Below the pieces are notes generated by a model, which was not told the origin of the DNA, made no database searches, and worked only from the letters and a program-made list of their open reading frames with translations. Below are positions 37,207 through 45,139 of a stretch of 64,000 nt of DNA, one piece after another (position 1 is the first letter of the stretch; the number at the start of each line of letters is the position of its first letter). The stretch comes from Aeromonas media (GTDB lineage: Bacteria; Pseudomonadota; Gammaproteobacteria; Enterobacterales; Aeromonadaceae). Where the stretch lies: NCBI RefSeq assembly GCF_000819985.1, contig NZ_CDBZ01000010.1, positions 1 through 64,000 on the forward strand, written 5' to 3'. The translations under genes were made by a program, and so were the position numbers.

Positions 37207-37212
37207 TCTGTG

Positions 37213-37836
37213 TCAGTCGGGCTCCCCAGCAGCCAGCTCATCTGCCGTCATGGGCCGCAGCACTCTGCAGGGGTTGCCTACCGCGACCACCCCCGCCGGA
37301 ATATCCCTGGTGACTACGGATCCCGCGCCGATGACGCTGTTGTCACCTATGGTGACGCCGGGGCAGATGACGACGCTGCCACCGATCCAGACGTTGTGGC
37401 CGATCCGCACCGGCTTGCCGAACTCCACCCCCTTGATGCGCGGCGCCACCGCCACCGGGTGGGCTGCGGTGTAGATCTGCACCCCGGGGGCCAGCAGCAC
37501 GTTGTCACCTATGTGTACCTCGCACACGTCGAGAATGGTGCACCCCACGTTGGCGTAGAAGTTTTCGCCGACGAAGATGTTGGCACCATAGTCGCAGAAG
37601 AACGGCGGATTGATGGCGCACTCTTTGCCACGGCCGCCCAGCAGTTCATGGAGCAGGGCATCCCGTGCCGGCTTCTCCTGCCAGCTGGTGTTGAAGCTGT
37701 GATAGAGCCTGCGGCAGCGCTCCCGCGCCGCCCTGAGTTCGGGGTCACCCGCATCATAGGGCTCCCCCGCCACCATCTTCTGCCACTCGGGGCAACGCTC
37801 GGCTGCCCGCTGCGCTGTGATTGTCTCAGCCATCAT
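37213..37836 (-). CDS. maa: Maltose/galactoside O-acetyltransferase family protein
   Basis: This left-handed beta-helix (hexapeptide repeat) sugar O-acetyltransferase has 207 residues. It shows the Maa/LacA N-terminal region (EWQKMVAGEPYDAGDPEL) and the catalytic histidine loop IYTAAHPVAVAPR. GHNVWIGGSVVICPGVTIGDNSVIGAGSVVTRDIPAG is also conserved. In E. coli Maa acetylates glucose and maltose with acetyl-CoA. Its ATG overlaps the treC TGA by four bases (ATGA), so it is translationally coupled to trehalose-6-phosphate hydrolase. Confidence 0.9.
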   Translation of the reverse strand: MMAETITAQRAAERCPEWQKMVAGEPYDAGDPELRAARERCRRLYHSFNTSWQEKPARDALLHELLGGRGKECAINPPFFCDYGANIFVGENFYANVGCTILDVCEVHIGDNVLLAPGVQIYTAAHPVAVAPRIKGVEFGKPVRIGHNVWIGGSVVICPGVTIGDNSVIGAGSVVTRDIPAGVVAVGNPCRVLRPMTADELAAGEPD

Positions 37837-39497
37837 TGCTCCATCAACCAGATCAGGGATTCGTAAGGGCGCAGCTCGCAGGATTGCGGGCGGGCAGGAC
37901 TGTCGGGGTAGTTGCCAAGCAGCAAGCGGCCTTCGCCGGTTTGCAGCTCGGCAGGCAGCGCAAACTCCACCGGCTCGCCGTAGAAGTTGCTCACCACCAG
38001 CAGGGTCTGGCCGTTGGCACTGCGGGTATAGGCCCAGATCTGCTCATTTCCCGCCAGCAGCTCCTGATAATCCCCCTGCGTGAAGATGGGGTGCGCCTTG
38101 CGAAGGGCGATGAGATCCCGGTAGTGCCAGAACACCGAATCCGGGTCGGCCAGCGCCGCCTCGGCGTTGATCTCGGGGTAGTTGGCGGCGGGTTTGAGCC
38201 AGGGCGAACCTTGGGTGAAGCCTGCGTTGGGGGCCGCGCTCCACTGCATGGGCGTGCGGGAGTTGTCTCTGGACTTGGCCGCCAGAATGGCGAGGATCTC
38301 GGCCTCGCTCATCCCCTCCGCCTGCTTGATGGCGAAGATGTTGCGGCTCTCCACATCCTGATAGTCGTCGATGTGCTGATAGCCGGGGTTGGTCATGCCG
38401 ATCTCCTCCCCCTGATAGATGTAGGGCGTGCCCTGCAACCCGTGCAAGGTGCTAGCCAGCATCTTGGCGGCCACCACTCGATGTTCACCCTCATCACCGA
38501 AGCGAGAGACGATGCGCGGCTGATCGTGGTTGCACCAGAACAGCGCCGACCAGCCCTTGCCGTGCATGCCGCTCTGCCAGTGGTTGAAGATGCGCTTGAG
38601 CTCGAGGAAATCGAACGGCGCCTTGGTCCACTTGTCGCCGTTGGGGTAATCCACCTTGAGGTGGTGGAAGTTGAACACCATGGAGAGCTCGGAGCCGTCC
38701 AGCGCGCCGTAGCGCTGGCAGTGCTCCAGCGAGGTAGAGGACATCTCCCCTACCGTCATGGCCCCCACGGGGGCGAAGACGTCGCGGCTCACATCCTGAA
38801 GAAATTCGTGGATGCGCGGCCCGTCGGTGTAGAAGCGGCGGCCATCCCCCACCTCGTCACTCGGGAAGCGCTGATCCTTGGAGATGAGGTTGATGACGTC
38901 GAGACGGAAACCGTCGACCCCCTTCTTCGCCCAGAAGTGGATGATGTTTTTGACCTCGGCGCGCACGGCCGGGTTTTCCCAGTTGAGATCCGCCTGCTCG
39001 CGGGCAAAGAGGTGCAGGTAGTACTGACCGGTGGCCGGGTCCAGCTCCCAGGCGCTGCCGCCAAACTTGGATTGCCAGTTGTTCGGTACGCCGCCTTCTA
39101 CCGGGTCTTTCCAGATGTAGTAGTCGCGATAGGGGCTGTTCTTGTCACCCAGCGCCGACTTGAACCAGGCGTGCTCGGTGGAGGTGTGGTTGACCACTAT
39201 ATCCATCACGATGCGGATGCCGCGCCCGTGGGCGGCGGCCAGCAGCGCCTCGAAATCTTCCATGGTGCCGTAGGCCGGGTCTATGGCCAGGTAGTCGGCG
39301 ATGTCGTAGCCGTTGTCCACCTGGGGGGAGACGTAGACGGGGGTCAGCCAGAGGGCGTCGATGCCGAGGGTCTTGAGGTAGTCGAGGCGGGCCATGATCC
39401 CCTTGAGATCACCGGTGCCACGGGCGCCGGAGTCCTGAAAGCTCTTGGGGTAGATCTGGTAAATCACGGCGCTTTGCCACCAGGGTGTCTGTGTCAT
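37833..39497 (-). CDS. treC: Trehalose-6-phosphate hydrolase
   Basis: TreC hydrolyses trehalose-6-phosphate to glucose and glucose-6-phosphate in the cytoplasm. The 554-residue GH13 enzyme has the standard conserved regions: DIVVNHTS (region I), GFRLDVINLI (II, nucleophile Asp), GEMSST (III, acid/base Glu) and FWCNHDQPRI (IV). It is collinear with E. coli TreC from TPWWQSAVIYQIYPKSFQDS. The ATG at 39497 was chosen over the ATG at 39512 by homology; neither has a strong ribosome binding site. It lies downstream of treB and overlaps maa. Confidence 0.96.
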   Translation of the reverse strand: MTQTPWWQSAVIYQIYPKSFQDSGARGTGDLKGIMARLDYLKTLGIDALWLTPVYVSPQVDNGYDIADYLAIDPAYGTMEDFEALLAAAHGRGIRIVMDIVVNHTSTEHAWFKSALGDKNSPYRDYYIWKDPVEGGVPNNWQSKFGGSAWELDPATGQYYLHLFAREQADLNWENPAVRAEVKNIIHFWAKKGVDGFRLDVINLISKDQRFPSDEVGDGRRFYTDGPRIHEFLQDVSRDVFAPVGAMTVGEMSSTSLEHCQRYGALDGSELSMVFNFHHLKVDYPNGDKWTKAPFDFLELKRIFNHWQSGMHGKGWSALFWCNHDQPRIVSRFGDEGEHRVVAAKMLASTLHGLQGTPYIYQGEEIGMTNPGYQHIDDYQDVESRNIFAIKQAEGMSEAEILAILAAKSRDNSRTPMQWSAAPNAGFTQGSPWLKPAANYPEINAEAALADPDSVFWHYRDLIALRKAHPIFTQGDYQELLAGNEQIWAYTRSANGQTLLVVSNFYGEPVEFALPAELQTGEGRLLLGNYPDSPARPQSCELRPYESLIWLMEQ

Positions 39498-39541
39498 GGT
39501 TGGTTCGCTCATTGGTTGAAACTGGTTGGAACAGGGCAAAG

Positions 39542-39565
39542 AAAAAGGACGGAGCCAGGGCTCCG
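39542..39565 (-). terminator. Terminator-like hairpin between treB and treC
   Basis: On the minus strand CGGAGCC and GGCTCCG form a 7-bp stem with a 2-nt loop (CT). GTCC and TTTTTC follow. It begins 16 nt after the treB stop and could cause partial termination or processing inside the operon. Confidence 0.55.
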
Positions 39566-39580
39566 CCGATGTTGTGTGGA

Positions 39581-41011
39581 TCAGGCGGTCGCCAGGTCCA
39601 GCTTGCCGGCCGCCTGCTGGCGCTTGTAGACCAGCAGGGTCAGCACCACGGGCACCACTATGGCCACCAGCATGGCGACGGCGTAGATGCCCCAGTATTG
39701 CGGCTGGATGGAGAGGATGCCCGGCAGGCCACCCACGCCGATGCCGTTGGCCATCACGCCGCTGAAGCCGCAGATGAGAGCCGCGAGGCTGGAGCCCACC
39801 ATGGCGCACAGCATGGGGAACTTGTACTTGAGGTTGATGCCGTACATGGCTGGCTCGGTCACCCCGAGGTAGGCGGAGATGGCGGCCGGGACCGAGATCT
39901 CCCGCTCATTCTCCTTGCGGCTGATCAGGATGATCCCCACCACGGCAGAGGCCTGGGCTATGTTGGAGAGCGCGATCAGCGGCCAGATGGGGGTGCCTCC
40001 CATGCTCTGCATCAGTTGCAAGTCCACCGCGTTGGTGGTGTGGTGGATGCCGGTGATGACCAGGGGCGCATAGAGGAAGCCGAACAGGGCAGCGCCGATG
40101 GGGGCGAAGGAACCTGTCATGGCGGCCTTGGCGGCGAAGCCGACACCCTCACCAATCCAGCGACCGAAGGGGCCGATGAAGGCGTGGGCCACGATCACCG
40201 CCAGCAGCAGGGAGATGAAGGGCACTATCACCAGGTAGAGGTAAGCCGGAATGATGCGCTTGAGGTTGGTCTCTACCCAGGCGAGGAAGACACCCGCCAG
40301 CAGGGCCGGAATGACCTGGGCCTGATAGCCCACCTTCTGGATGACGAACAGGCCGAAGTCCCACACTTCCGGGGTCTGCTGACCGATGCCATAGGCGTTC
40401 ATCAGCTGCGGCGAGACCAGGGTGATGCCCAGCACTATGCCGAGGATCTCGGAGCCCCCCATCTTCTTCACCGCAGACCAGCAGACACCCACCGGCAGGA
40501 AGTGGAAGATGGCCTCACCCAGCAACCAGAGGAAGGCGTGGACCTGGGCCCAGAACTGGCTGATCTCCACCAGGGTATGGGTCCCGTCGTCGAACATCTT
40601 GATGTCGCCGATGACGTTGCGAAAGCCCAGGATCAGGCCGCCGGTGATGATGGCGGGCAGCAGGGGCACGAAGATCTCCGCCAGGTGGGAGATGCCGCGC
40701 TCCAGCGGATTCATGTTGTGGCGGGCCGCCTGCTTGGCGGCGTCCTTGCTGGCGCCGCTCACCCCTATCTCCTGGGTCAGCGCTTTGTACCACTGATCCA
40801 CCTCGTTGCCGATCACCACCTGGAACTGGCCGCCCTGGGTGAAGCTGCCCTTCACCGAGGGTATGGTCTCGATGGCCTTGGGGTCGGCCTTGGCCGGGTC
40901 GGCCAGCACGAACCTGAGTCGGGTCAGGCAGTGGCTGACGGTGGTGATGTTGTCCTTGCCGCCGATCCGTTCGATCAGCTGCGCCAGATGTTGTGTGTTG
41001 ACTTTTGACAT
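39581..41011 (-). CDS. treB: PTS trehalose-specific EIIBC component
   Basis: TreB imports and phosphorylates trehalose. The 476-residue protein has an N-terminal EIIB domain (phospho-Cys in VSHCLTRLRF, about residues 1-85) and a C-terminal EIIC domain of about ten helices (FLWLLGEAIFHFLPVGVCWSAVKKMGGSEILGIVLG ... YAPLVITGIHHTTNAVD ... GVTEPAMYGINLKYKFPML). No EIIA domain is attached, so Crr probably supplies it as in E. coli. Two TreR-like operators lie upstream. Confidence 0.96.
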   Translation of the reverse strand: MSKVNTQHLAQLIERIGGKDNITTVSHCLTRLRFVLADPAKADPKAIETIPSVKGSFTQGGQFQVVIGNEVDQWYKALTQEIGVSGASKDAAKQAARHNMNPLERGISHLAEIFVPLLPAIITGGLILGFRNVIGDIKMFDDGTHTLVEISQFWAQVHAFLWLLGEAIFHFLPVGVCWSAVKKMGGSEILGIVLGITLVSPQLMNAYGIGQQTPEVWDFGLFVIQKVGYQAQVIPALLAGVFLAWVETNLKRIIPAYLYLVIVPFISLLLAVIVAHAFIGPFGRWIGEGVGFAAKAAMTGSFAPIGAALFGFLYAPLVITGIHHTTNAVDLQLMQSMGGTPIWPLIALSNIAQASAVVGIILISRKENEREISVPAAISAYLGVTEPAMYGINLKYKFPMLCAMVGSSLAALICGFSGVMANGIGVGGLPGILSIQPQYWGIYAVAMLVAIVVPVVLTLLVYKRQQAAGKLDLATA

Positions 41012-41079
41012 GAGCCTTCCCTCTGTGACTCCATGAATAATGGTCGTGTCTTTGCCGGCTGGCCAATGACCGCCCGCTT

Positions 41080-41097
41080 ATTGGTATCGTTCCCAAT
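41080..41097. promoter_or_regulatory. TreR operator, imperfect
   Basis: ATTGGTATCGTTCCCAAT is an imperfect copy of the palindrome found 48 bp upstream of it with respect to treB transcription. The half CGTTCCCAAT is shared exactly. Confidence 0.65.
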
Positions 41098-41127
41098 CAG
41101 CATGAGGCCAGTGGTCGACATCAGCAA

Positions 41128-41141
41128 TGGGAACGTTCCCA
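41128..41141. promoter_or_regulatory. TreR operator, perfect core
   Basis: TGGGAACGTTCCCA is a perfect 14-bp palindrome with the GGAACGTTCC core expected for TreR/LacI-family binding. It lies between treR and treB, 117 bp before the treB start. Confidence 0.8.
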
Positions 41142-41197
41142 ATTCGTGGCGCTGGTCACAAAAAGCGCAAAACACCGAGAATGGAGGTAAAGATAGA

Positions 41198-42145
41198 CTA
41201 CAGGGGCTGACAGGGGGCGATGGTGGCTCTGGGGGGCTGCCCCTCTTCAATCTGGTCGAGCAGCTGTCTGGCGGCCAGGATACCGGCGTCCTTGTAGCCG
41301 AAATCCAGGCTGAGGGTGTTGGCAAAGAGGAAAGTCAGCATGGGATTGCTGCCGAGGCCGCTGACCAGGATGTCGGTGCGACCCTGCTCCTGCAGGTATT
41401 TGGCGGCGCCTATGGCCAGGGTGTCGCTGGCGCAGACCATGGCCTGGGTGGTGGGGGTGAGCAGCTCGGCCGCGAGCCGATAGCCGCTTTGCAGACCGAG
41501 ATCCCCGAGGGCGCTGTGCGGGACGCGCCCCTGCTCCCGGCAGTAGTCGAGGTAAGCCTGATGCCGACGCAGCCCAGTGGTGAGATCGCTGCGTTCCACC
41601 CCCAGATAGGCCACCTCGTCGATGCCTCGTCCCCTGAGGTGATCGAGCACGGCGCGCACCGCCCCGTCATCGTCGAAGCAGACCGACGAGAAGCCGGGGC
41701 GCTCGCGGGTCATCAGCACCAGCTTCTCCCTGAGAGGCGCCATGGCGGCATAGTCCAGATCGTTGAAGGCAAACAGGATGATGCCGTCCACCCCGCGCCG
41801 CTCCAGCACCGCCAGGTGCTCGCTCACCTTGGCGGGAGAGAACTTGCTCTCCATCAGCACGGCGTCGTAGCCGCGGGCGTAGAGGGTCTCCAGCATGCCG
41901 CGCACCGCCTGGTTCTCGGAGCTGGAGTCGAGGCGTGACACCACTATGCCAACCACCTGCTGACTCTGGCTGCGCATGGCCCGCGCCGATTTGCTCGGCA
42001 CGAAACCGTGCTCTGCGATCACCGCCTCGACCCTGGCTCTGGTCTGGGCGTTGACCCTGGGATCCTGATTGAGCACCCGGGAGACGGTCGACTTGCCGAC
42101 CCCGCTCAGGCGGGCGATATCGAGGATGGTCAGTTTCTTTTCCAT
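41198..42145 (-). CDS. treR: LacI-family trehalose operon repressor
   Basis: The 315-residue regulator has a LacI helix-turn-helix (LTILDIARLSGVGKSTVSRVLNQDPRVN) and a hinge (SARAMRSQSQQVVGIVVSRLDSSSEN). The C-terminal sugar-binding domain is close to E. coli TreR (FSPAKVSEHLAVLERR, YLGVERSDLTTGLRRHQAYL). In E. coli trehalose-6-phosphate induces and trehalose counteracts. It lies upstream of treB on the same strand, with two operators in the 186-bp gap. The start codon was chosen from the family N-terminus. Confidence 0.94.
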   Translation of the reverse strand: MEKKLTILDIARLSGVGKSTVSRVLNQDPRVNAQTRARVEAVIAEHGFVPSKSARAMRSQSQQVVGIVVSRLDSSSENQAVRGMLETLYARGYDAVLMESKFSPAKVSEHLAVLERRGVDGIILFAFNDLDYAAMAPLREKLVLMTRERPGFSSVCFDDDGAVRAVLDHLRGRGIDEVAYLGVERSDLTTGLRRHQAYLDYCREQGRVPHSALGDLGLQSGYRLAAELLTPTTQAMVCASDTLAIGAAKYLQEQGRTDILVSGLGSNPMLTFLFANTLSLDFGYKDAGILAARQLLDQIEEGQPPRATIAPCQPL

Positions 42146-42280
42146 GGGGGATCCGTGACAGGGGAGGGCGACAACCGGGATGCAGACATTGTTGTGATTA
42201 AGTCCTGTGAATACAAGCCCATGGCGTTAGAATGCCAATTTGCCCAGGCGACTCCCCCGCCATTGCACAGGACGCGCATC

Positions 42281-43231
42281 ATGGATCTGTTGGCAAGTCT
42301 GCACTTCTCCCTCTCCATCACGGGCCCCATCTGTCTGGTGCTGGTGCTCGGCATCTGGCTCAAGCGGCTGGGCCTCTTGCCTGACAGCTTCGTCGAGTCC
42401 GCTTCCCGCCTGGTGTTTCAGGTCACCCTGCCCGCCCTCTTGTTTCTCAGCATGGTGCGCACCGACTTTTCCACCATGCCGAGCCCCTGGCTGATCCTCT
42501 ACGGCCTGCTCGGCACCCTGGCCGGTTTTCTGGTGCTCGAGCTGCTGGCGGCCCGCTTCATCAGCGAGCAGAAATTGCGGGGCATCTTCGTGCAGGGCAG
42601 CTTTCGCGGCAACATGGGGATCATGGGGCTGGCCTACGTGCAAAACGCCTACGGCCCGGAGGGCATAGGGGCCGCCGCCCTGCTGGTGGGCTCCATCACA
42701 GTGCTCTACAACATCCTCGCGGTGATCACCCTGACCCGCAGCCTGGGGGGTGGAAAAGGGATCAGGCCCATCCTCAAGGGGATCGTCAGAAATCCCCTCA
42801 TCATCGCCATACTGGCGGCGCTGCCGTTTGGCCTGCTCGGCATAGAGTTGCCCCAGCTGGTGATCACCACGGGCAACTACTTCGCCAACATGACACTACC
42901 GTTGGCGCTGCTCTGCACCGGTGCCAGCCTCAACCTCAAGGCCCTGCGCGGCGGCGCCATGCTGACCGGCTGGGCGACCGCCAACCGTCTGTTCTGCATT
43001 CCCGTGCTGCTGGTGCTGGGGGCCTGGGCGCTCGGTTTCAACACCCAGGCCCTCGGCATCCTGTTTCTCATCAGCTCCACCCCCACCGCAGCCGCCAGCT
43101 ATGTGATGACCCGTGCCATGGGGGGCGACAGCGCCCTGGCGGCGAACATCATCGCCACCACCACGCTCGGTTCGCTGGTGACCACCAGCCTGGGGGCGGC
43201 GCTGATGAACTATCTGGGGCTGATGGGATAG
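42281..43231 (+). CDS. AEC-family (auxin efflux carrier type) transporter
   Basis: The 316-residue inner-membrane protein has about ten helices. AEC features include the N-terminal PICLVLVLGIWLKRLGLLPDSFVESASRLVFQVTLPALLFLSM and the C-terminal STPTAAASYVMTRAMGGDSALAANIIATTTLGSLVTT. Bacterial members move malonate, malate or similar acids. AGGA lies nine bases before the ATG at 42281. It is divergent from treR and converges with the extra EIIC gene (4-bp gap). The substrate is unknown. Confidence 0.85.
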   Translation: MDLLASLHFSLSITGPICLVLVLGIWLKRLGLLPDSFVESASRLVFQVTLPALLFLSMVRTDFSTMPSPWLILYGLLGTLAGFLVLELLAARFISEQKLRGIFVQGSFRGNMGIMGLAYVQNAYGPEGIGAAALLVGSITVLYNILAVITLTRSLGGGKGIRPILKGIVRNPLIIAILAALPFGLLGIELPQLVITTGNYFANMTLPLALLCTGASLNLKALRGGAMLTGWATANRLFCIPVLLVLGAWALGFNTQALGILFLISSTPTAAASYVMTRAMGGDSALAANIIATTTLGSLVTTSLGAALMNYLGLMG

Positions 43232-43235
43232 CCCT

Positions 43236-44642
43236 TCAGCCCAGCCGCTCGCGTTCCTGCTCCAGCACCATCTTCTCGTGGGCCAGGAAGAAGGGGCGGT
43301 AGAGCACATAGCTGTTGAGGATGCAGACCAGGCTCATCAGGCCATTGCTCCAACTGCCGTTGGCCGCCCAGGCGGCGCCCAGCGGGGAGGGCATGGACCA
43401 GGGCAGCAGGGCGATGAACTTGTCGAGGAAACCCCACTGGGTCAGTTGCCAGGCGATCACCGCATTGATCAGGGGAACGCCGATAAAGGGCAGGAAAAAC
43501 AACGGATTCATGATGATGGGAAAACCGAACAGCAGCGGCTCGTTGATGTTGAACATGGAGGGGATGAACCCCAGCTTGCCCACCGACTGGATGGAGTGGC
43601 TGCGGCTGCGCATGGCCATGAACACCAGAGGCAAGGTAGTCCCAATCCCCCCGATCAGCAGGTAGTAGTCCCAGAACCCTTGCAGGAAGATGTGGGGCAG
43701 GGGCTCTCCCGCCATCAGCGCGGCCTGGTTGGCGCTCACCCCGGCCATCCAGAAGGGTGACAGCAAACCGGTCACTATCAGGGCGCCGTGGATCCCCATG
43801 AACCAGAGCAGATGGGCAATCAGCAGGGTGATCAGCAGGGCTGGCAGGGTGTCGGCACCCACGATCAGGGGCCGGAACAGGGCGGCCATGAAGTCAGGCA
43901 GGCTGATCCCGAACTGCTGCTGCAACCAGAGCCGCAGCAGGCTCAGCGAAAGCATGATGAACAGCAGCGGCACGATCAGCTGAAAGCCCCGCCGCGTCAT
44001 CACCGGCACCTCATCCGGCATCTGGATGTACCAGCCCCGGCGATAGAAGAACCGGGTCACCTCCACCGAGTAGAAAGCCATCAGCAGGGCCGTGAAGATT
44101 CCGGCGCCCCCCAGATAACCAAATACACCGGGCTGCAGCGAGCGAAAGTCGATCAGCATCAGGAACGCCATGCAGCCCCCCAGACCGCACAGACGCTCGG
44201 GCATCTCGTATGCCTTGGCGAGGCTGGACGCCGCGCCGAAGGCGATGATCAGTGCCACCAGCCCCAGGGTGTGGGAGTAGACGGGAAACAGGAAGGGATG
44301 CAGCGCCCGCGCCAGCCAGTGCAACCACTGCCCAAAGGCGTGCGGCGTGTCGGGGGCGATGGGAGGATAGAGAATGGGGACCAGCAGGCTGCCGACGATG
44401 ACGAAGGGCATGGCCAGTTGAAAACCATCGCGCAACGAGAGCACATGGCGACTGCGGGTCAGCCAGTTGGCAAACGGTACCATGCGCTGCTCTATCATGC
44501 CGACCAGCATTGCCATCCATTGCAGATTCATCACGTTATTCGGTTCCTTGTCATCCTGATACCCCTTGTCATGATGGGGCTTGGACGCCATTTTGACGGC
44601 TTTGCGGTTTTGTTTCCGTAATATCCGCGACCATTTTGCCAT
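43236..44642 (-). CDS. PTS lactose/cellobiose-family EIIC permease (divergent copy)
   Basis: This membrane sugar permease of the cellobiose/diacetylchitobiose PTS class has about ten helices. Family motifs include RDGFQLAMPFVIVGSLLVPILYPP, WFMGIHGALIVTGLLSPFW, LQGFWDYYLLIGGIGTTLPL and the substrate-site FNINEPLLFGFPI. It is the same class as the permease at 45140-46465 but clearly diverged. The ATG at 44642 has GAGG eight bases upstream; the ATG at 44531 fits the family N-terminus better, so the start is uncertain. No EIIA or EIIB lies on its strand, so it probably shares those encoded on the plus strand. Confidence 0.88.
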   Translation of the reverse strand: MAKWSRILRKQNRKAVKMASKPHHDKGYQDDKEPNNVMNLQWMAMLVGMIEQRMVPFANWLTRSRHVLSLRDGFQLAMPFVIVGSLLVPILYPPIAPDTPHAFGQWLHWLARALHPFLFPVYSHTLGLVALIIAFGAASSLAKAYEMPERLCGLGGCMAFLMLIDFRSLQPGVFGYLGGAGIFTALLMAFYSVEVTRFFYRRGWYIQMPDEVPVMTRRGFQLIVPLLFIMLSLSLLRLWLQQQFGISLPDFMAALFRPLIVGADTLPALLITLLIAHLLWFMGIHGALIVTGLLSPFWMAGVSANQAALMAGEPLPHIFLQGFWDYYLLIGGIGTTLPLVFMAMRSRSHSIQSVGKLGFIPSMFNINEPLLFGFPIIMNPLFFLPFIGVPLINAVIAWQLTQWGFLDKFIALLPWSMPSPLGAAWAANGSWSNGLMSLVCILNSYVLYRPFFLAHEKMVLEQERERLG

Positions 44643-44707
44643 TTCATTACCTCGCTCACACTTCCCGACCCTTTGAATCGGAAAATGCCGATCCCGCTCA
44701 CACATCA

Positions 44708-44747
44708 ATGGATTTAATTTGGAAACCGGTTTCCAAATTAAATCCAT
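44708..44747. promoter_or_regulatory. 40-bp perfect palindrome, LacI-family operator core
   Basis: Twenty bases on each side of the centre (between 44727 and 44728) are perfectly complementary. The central GGAAACCGGTTTCC matches the AAACCGGTTT core recognised by AscG-type LacI regulators. It sits between the two divergent PTS genes and can control both. Confidence 0.85.
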
Positions 44748-44794
44748 CCGATCCAGAATGCGCCATCCGTTACGAACGTCTGGAGAATCGGGAA

Positions 44795-45100
44795 ATGAAA
44801 AAAATCATGTTGTGCTGCTCTTCCGGCATGTCCACCAGCCTGCTGGTCAAGAAGATGAAAGAGGAGGCGGACAAGCGGGGATTGGACGCCGAGATACAGG
44901 CCTTCGGGGCGGCAGAGTTCGATCTGCAGATGCCCCACTACCAGGTGGTGCTGCTGGGGCCCCAGGTCAAATACATGCAAGCCGAGCTGCAGCAGCGTGC
45001 CGCAGCCCACGGCGTACCGGTCGACACCATCAACATGATGGATTACGGCATGCAACGGGGTGACAAGGTCCTCGACCACGCCCTCACCCTGATCGGCTGA
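44795..45100 (+). CDS. PTS lactose/cellobiose-family EIIB
   Basis: The 101-residue cytoplasmic EIIB carries the phospho-cysteine motif LCCSSGMSTSLLVKKM (Cys8). It shows the family fold segments HYQVVLLGPQVKYMQAEL and VPVDTINMMDYGMQRGDKVLDHAL. It passes phosphate from EIIA to the sugar entering through EIIC. It is the first gene of a long plus-strand operon. The ATG follows GGAGAATCGGGAA; an upstream in-frame extension runs through the operator and is not coding. Confidence 0.93.
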   Translation: MKKIMLCCSSGMSTSLLVKKMKEEADKRGLDAEIQAFGAAEFDLQMPHYQVVLLGPQVKYMQAELQQRAAAHGVPVDTINMMDYGMQRGDKVLDHALTLIG

Positions 45101-45139
45101 TGTGCAACCCCAACCAGTGAATGTCACAAGGAAACTTTC

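Noticed and set aside
40800..41200. CRP site in the treR-treB gap
   Set aside because: A TGTGA half-site is present near the treB start, but no matching TCACA half occurs at the right distance.
44636..44794. N-terminal extension of the EIIB gene and of the divergent EIIC gene through the palindrome
   Set aside because: Both extensions read the same palindromic DNA and give the identical peptide MDLIWKPVSKLNP, an artefact of symmetry rather than coding.
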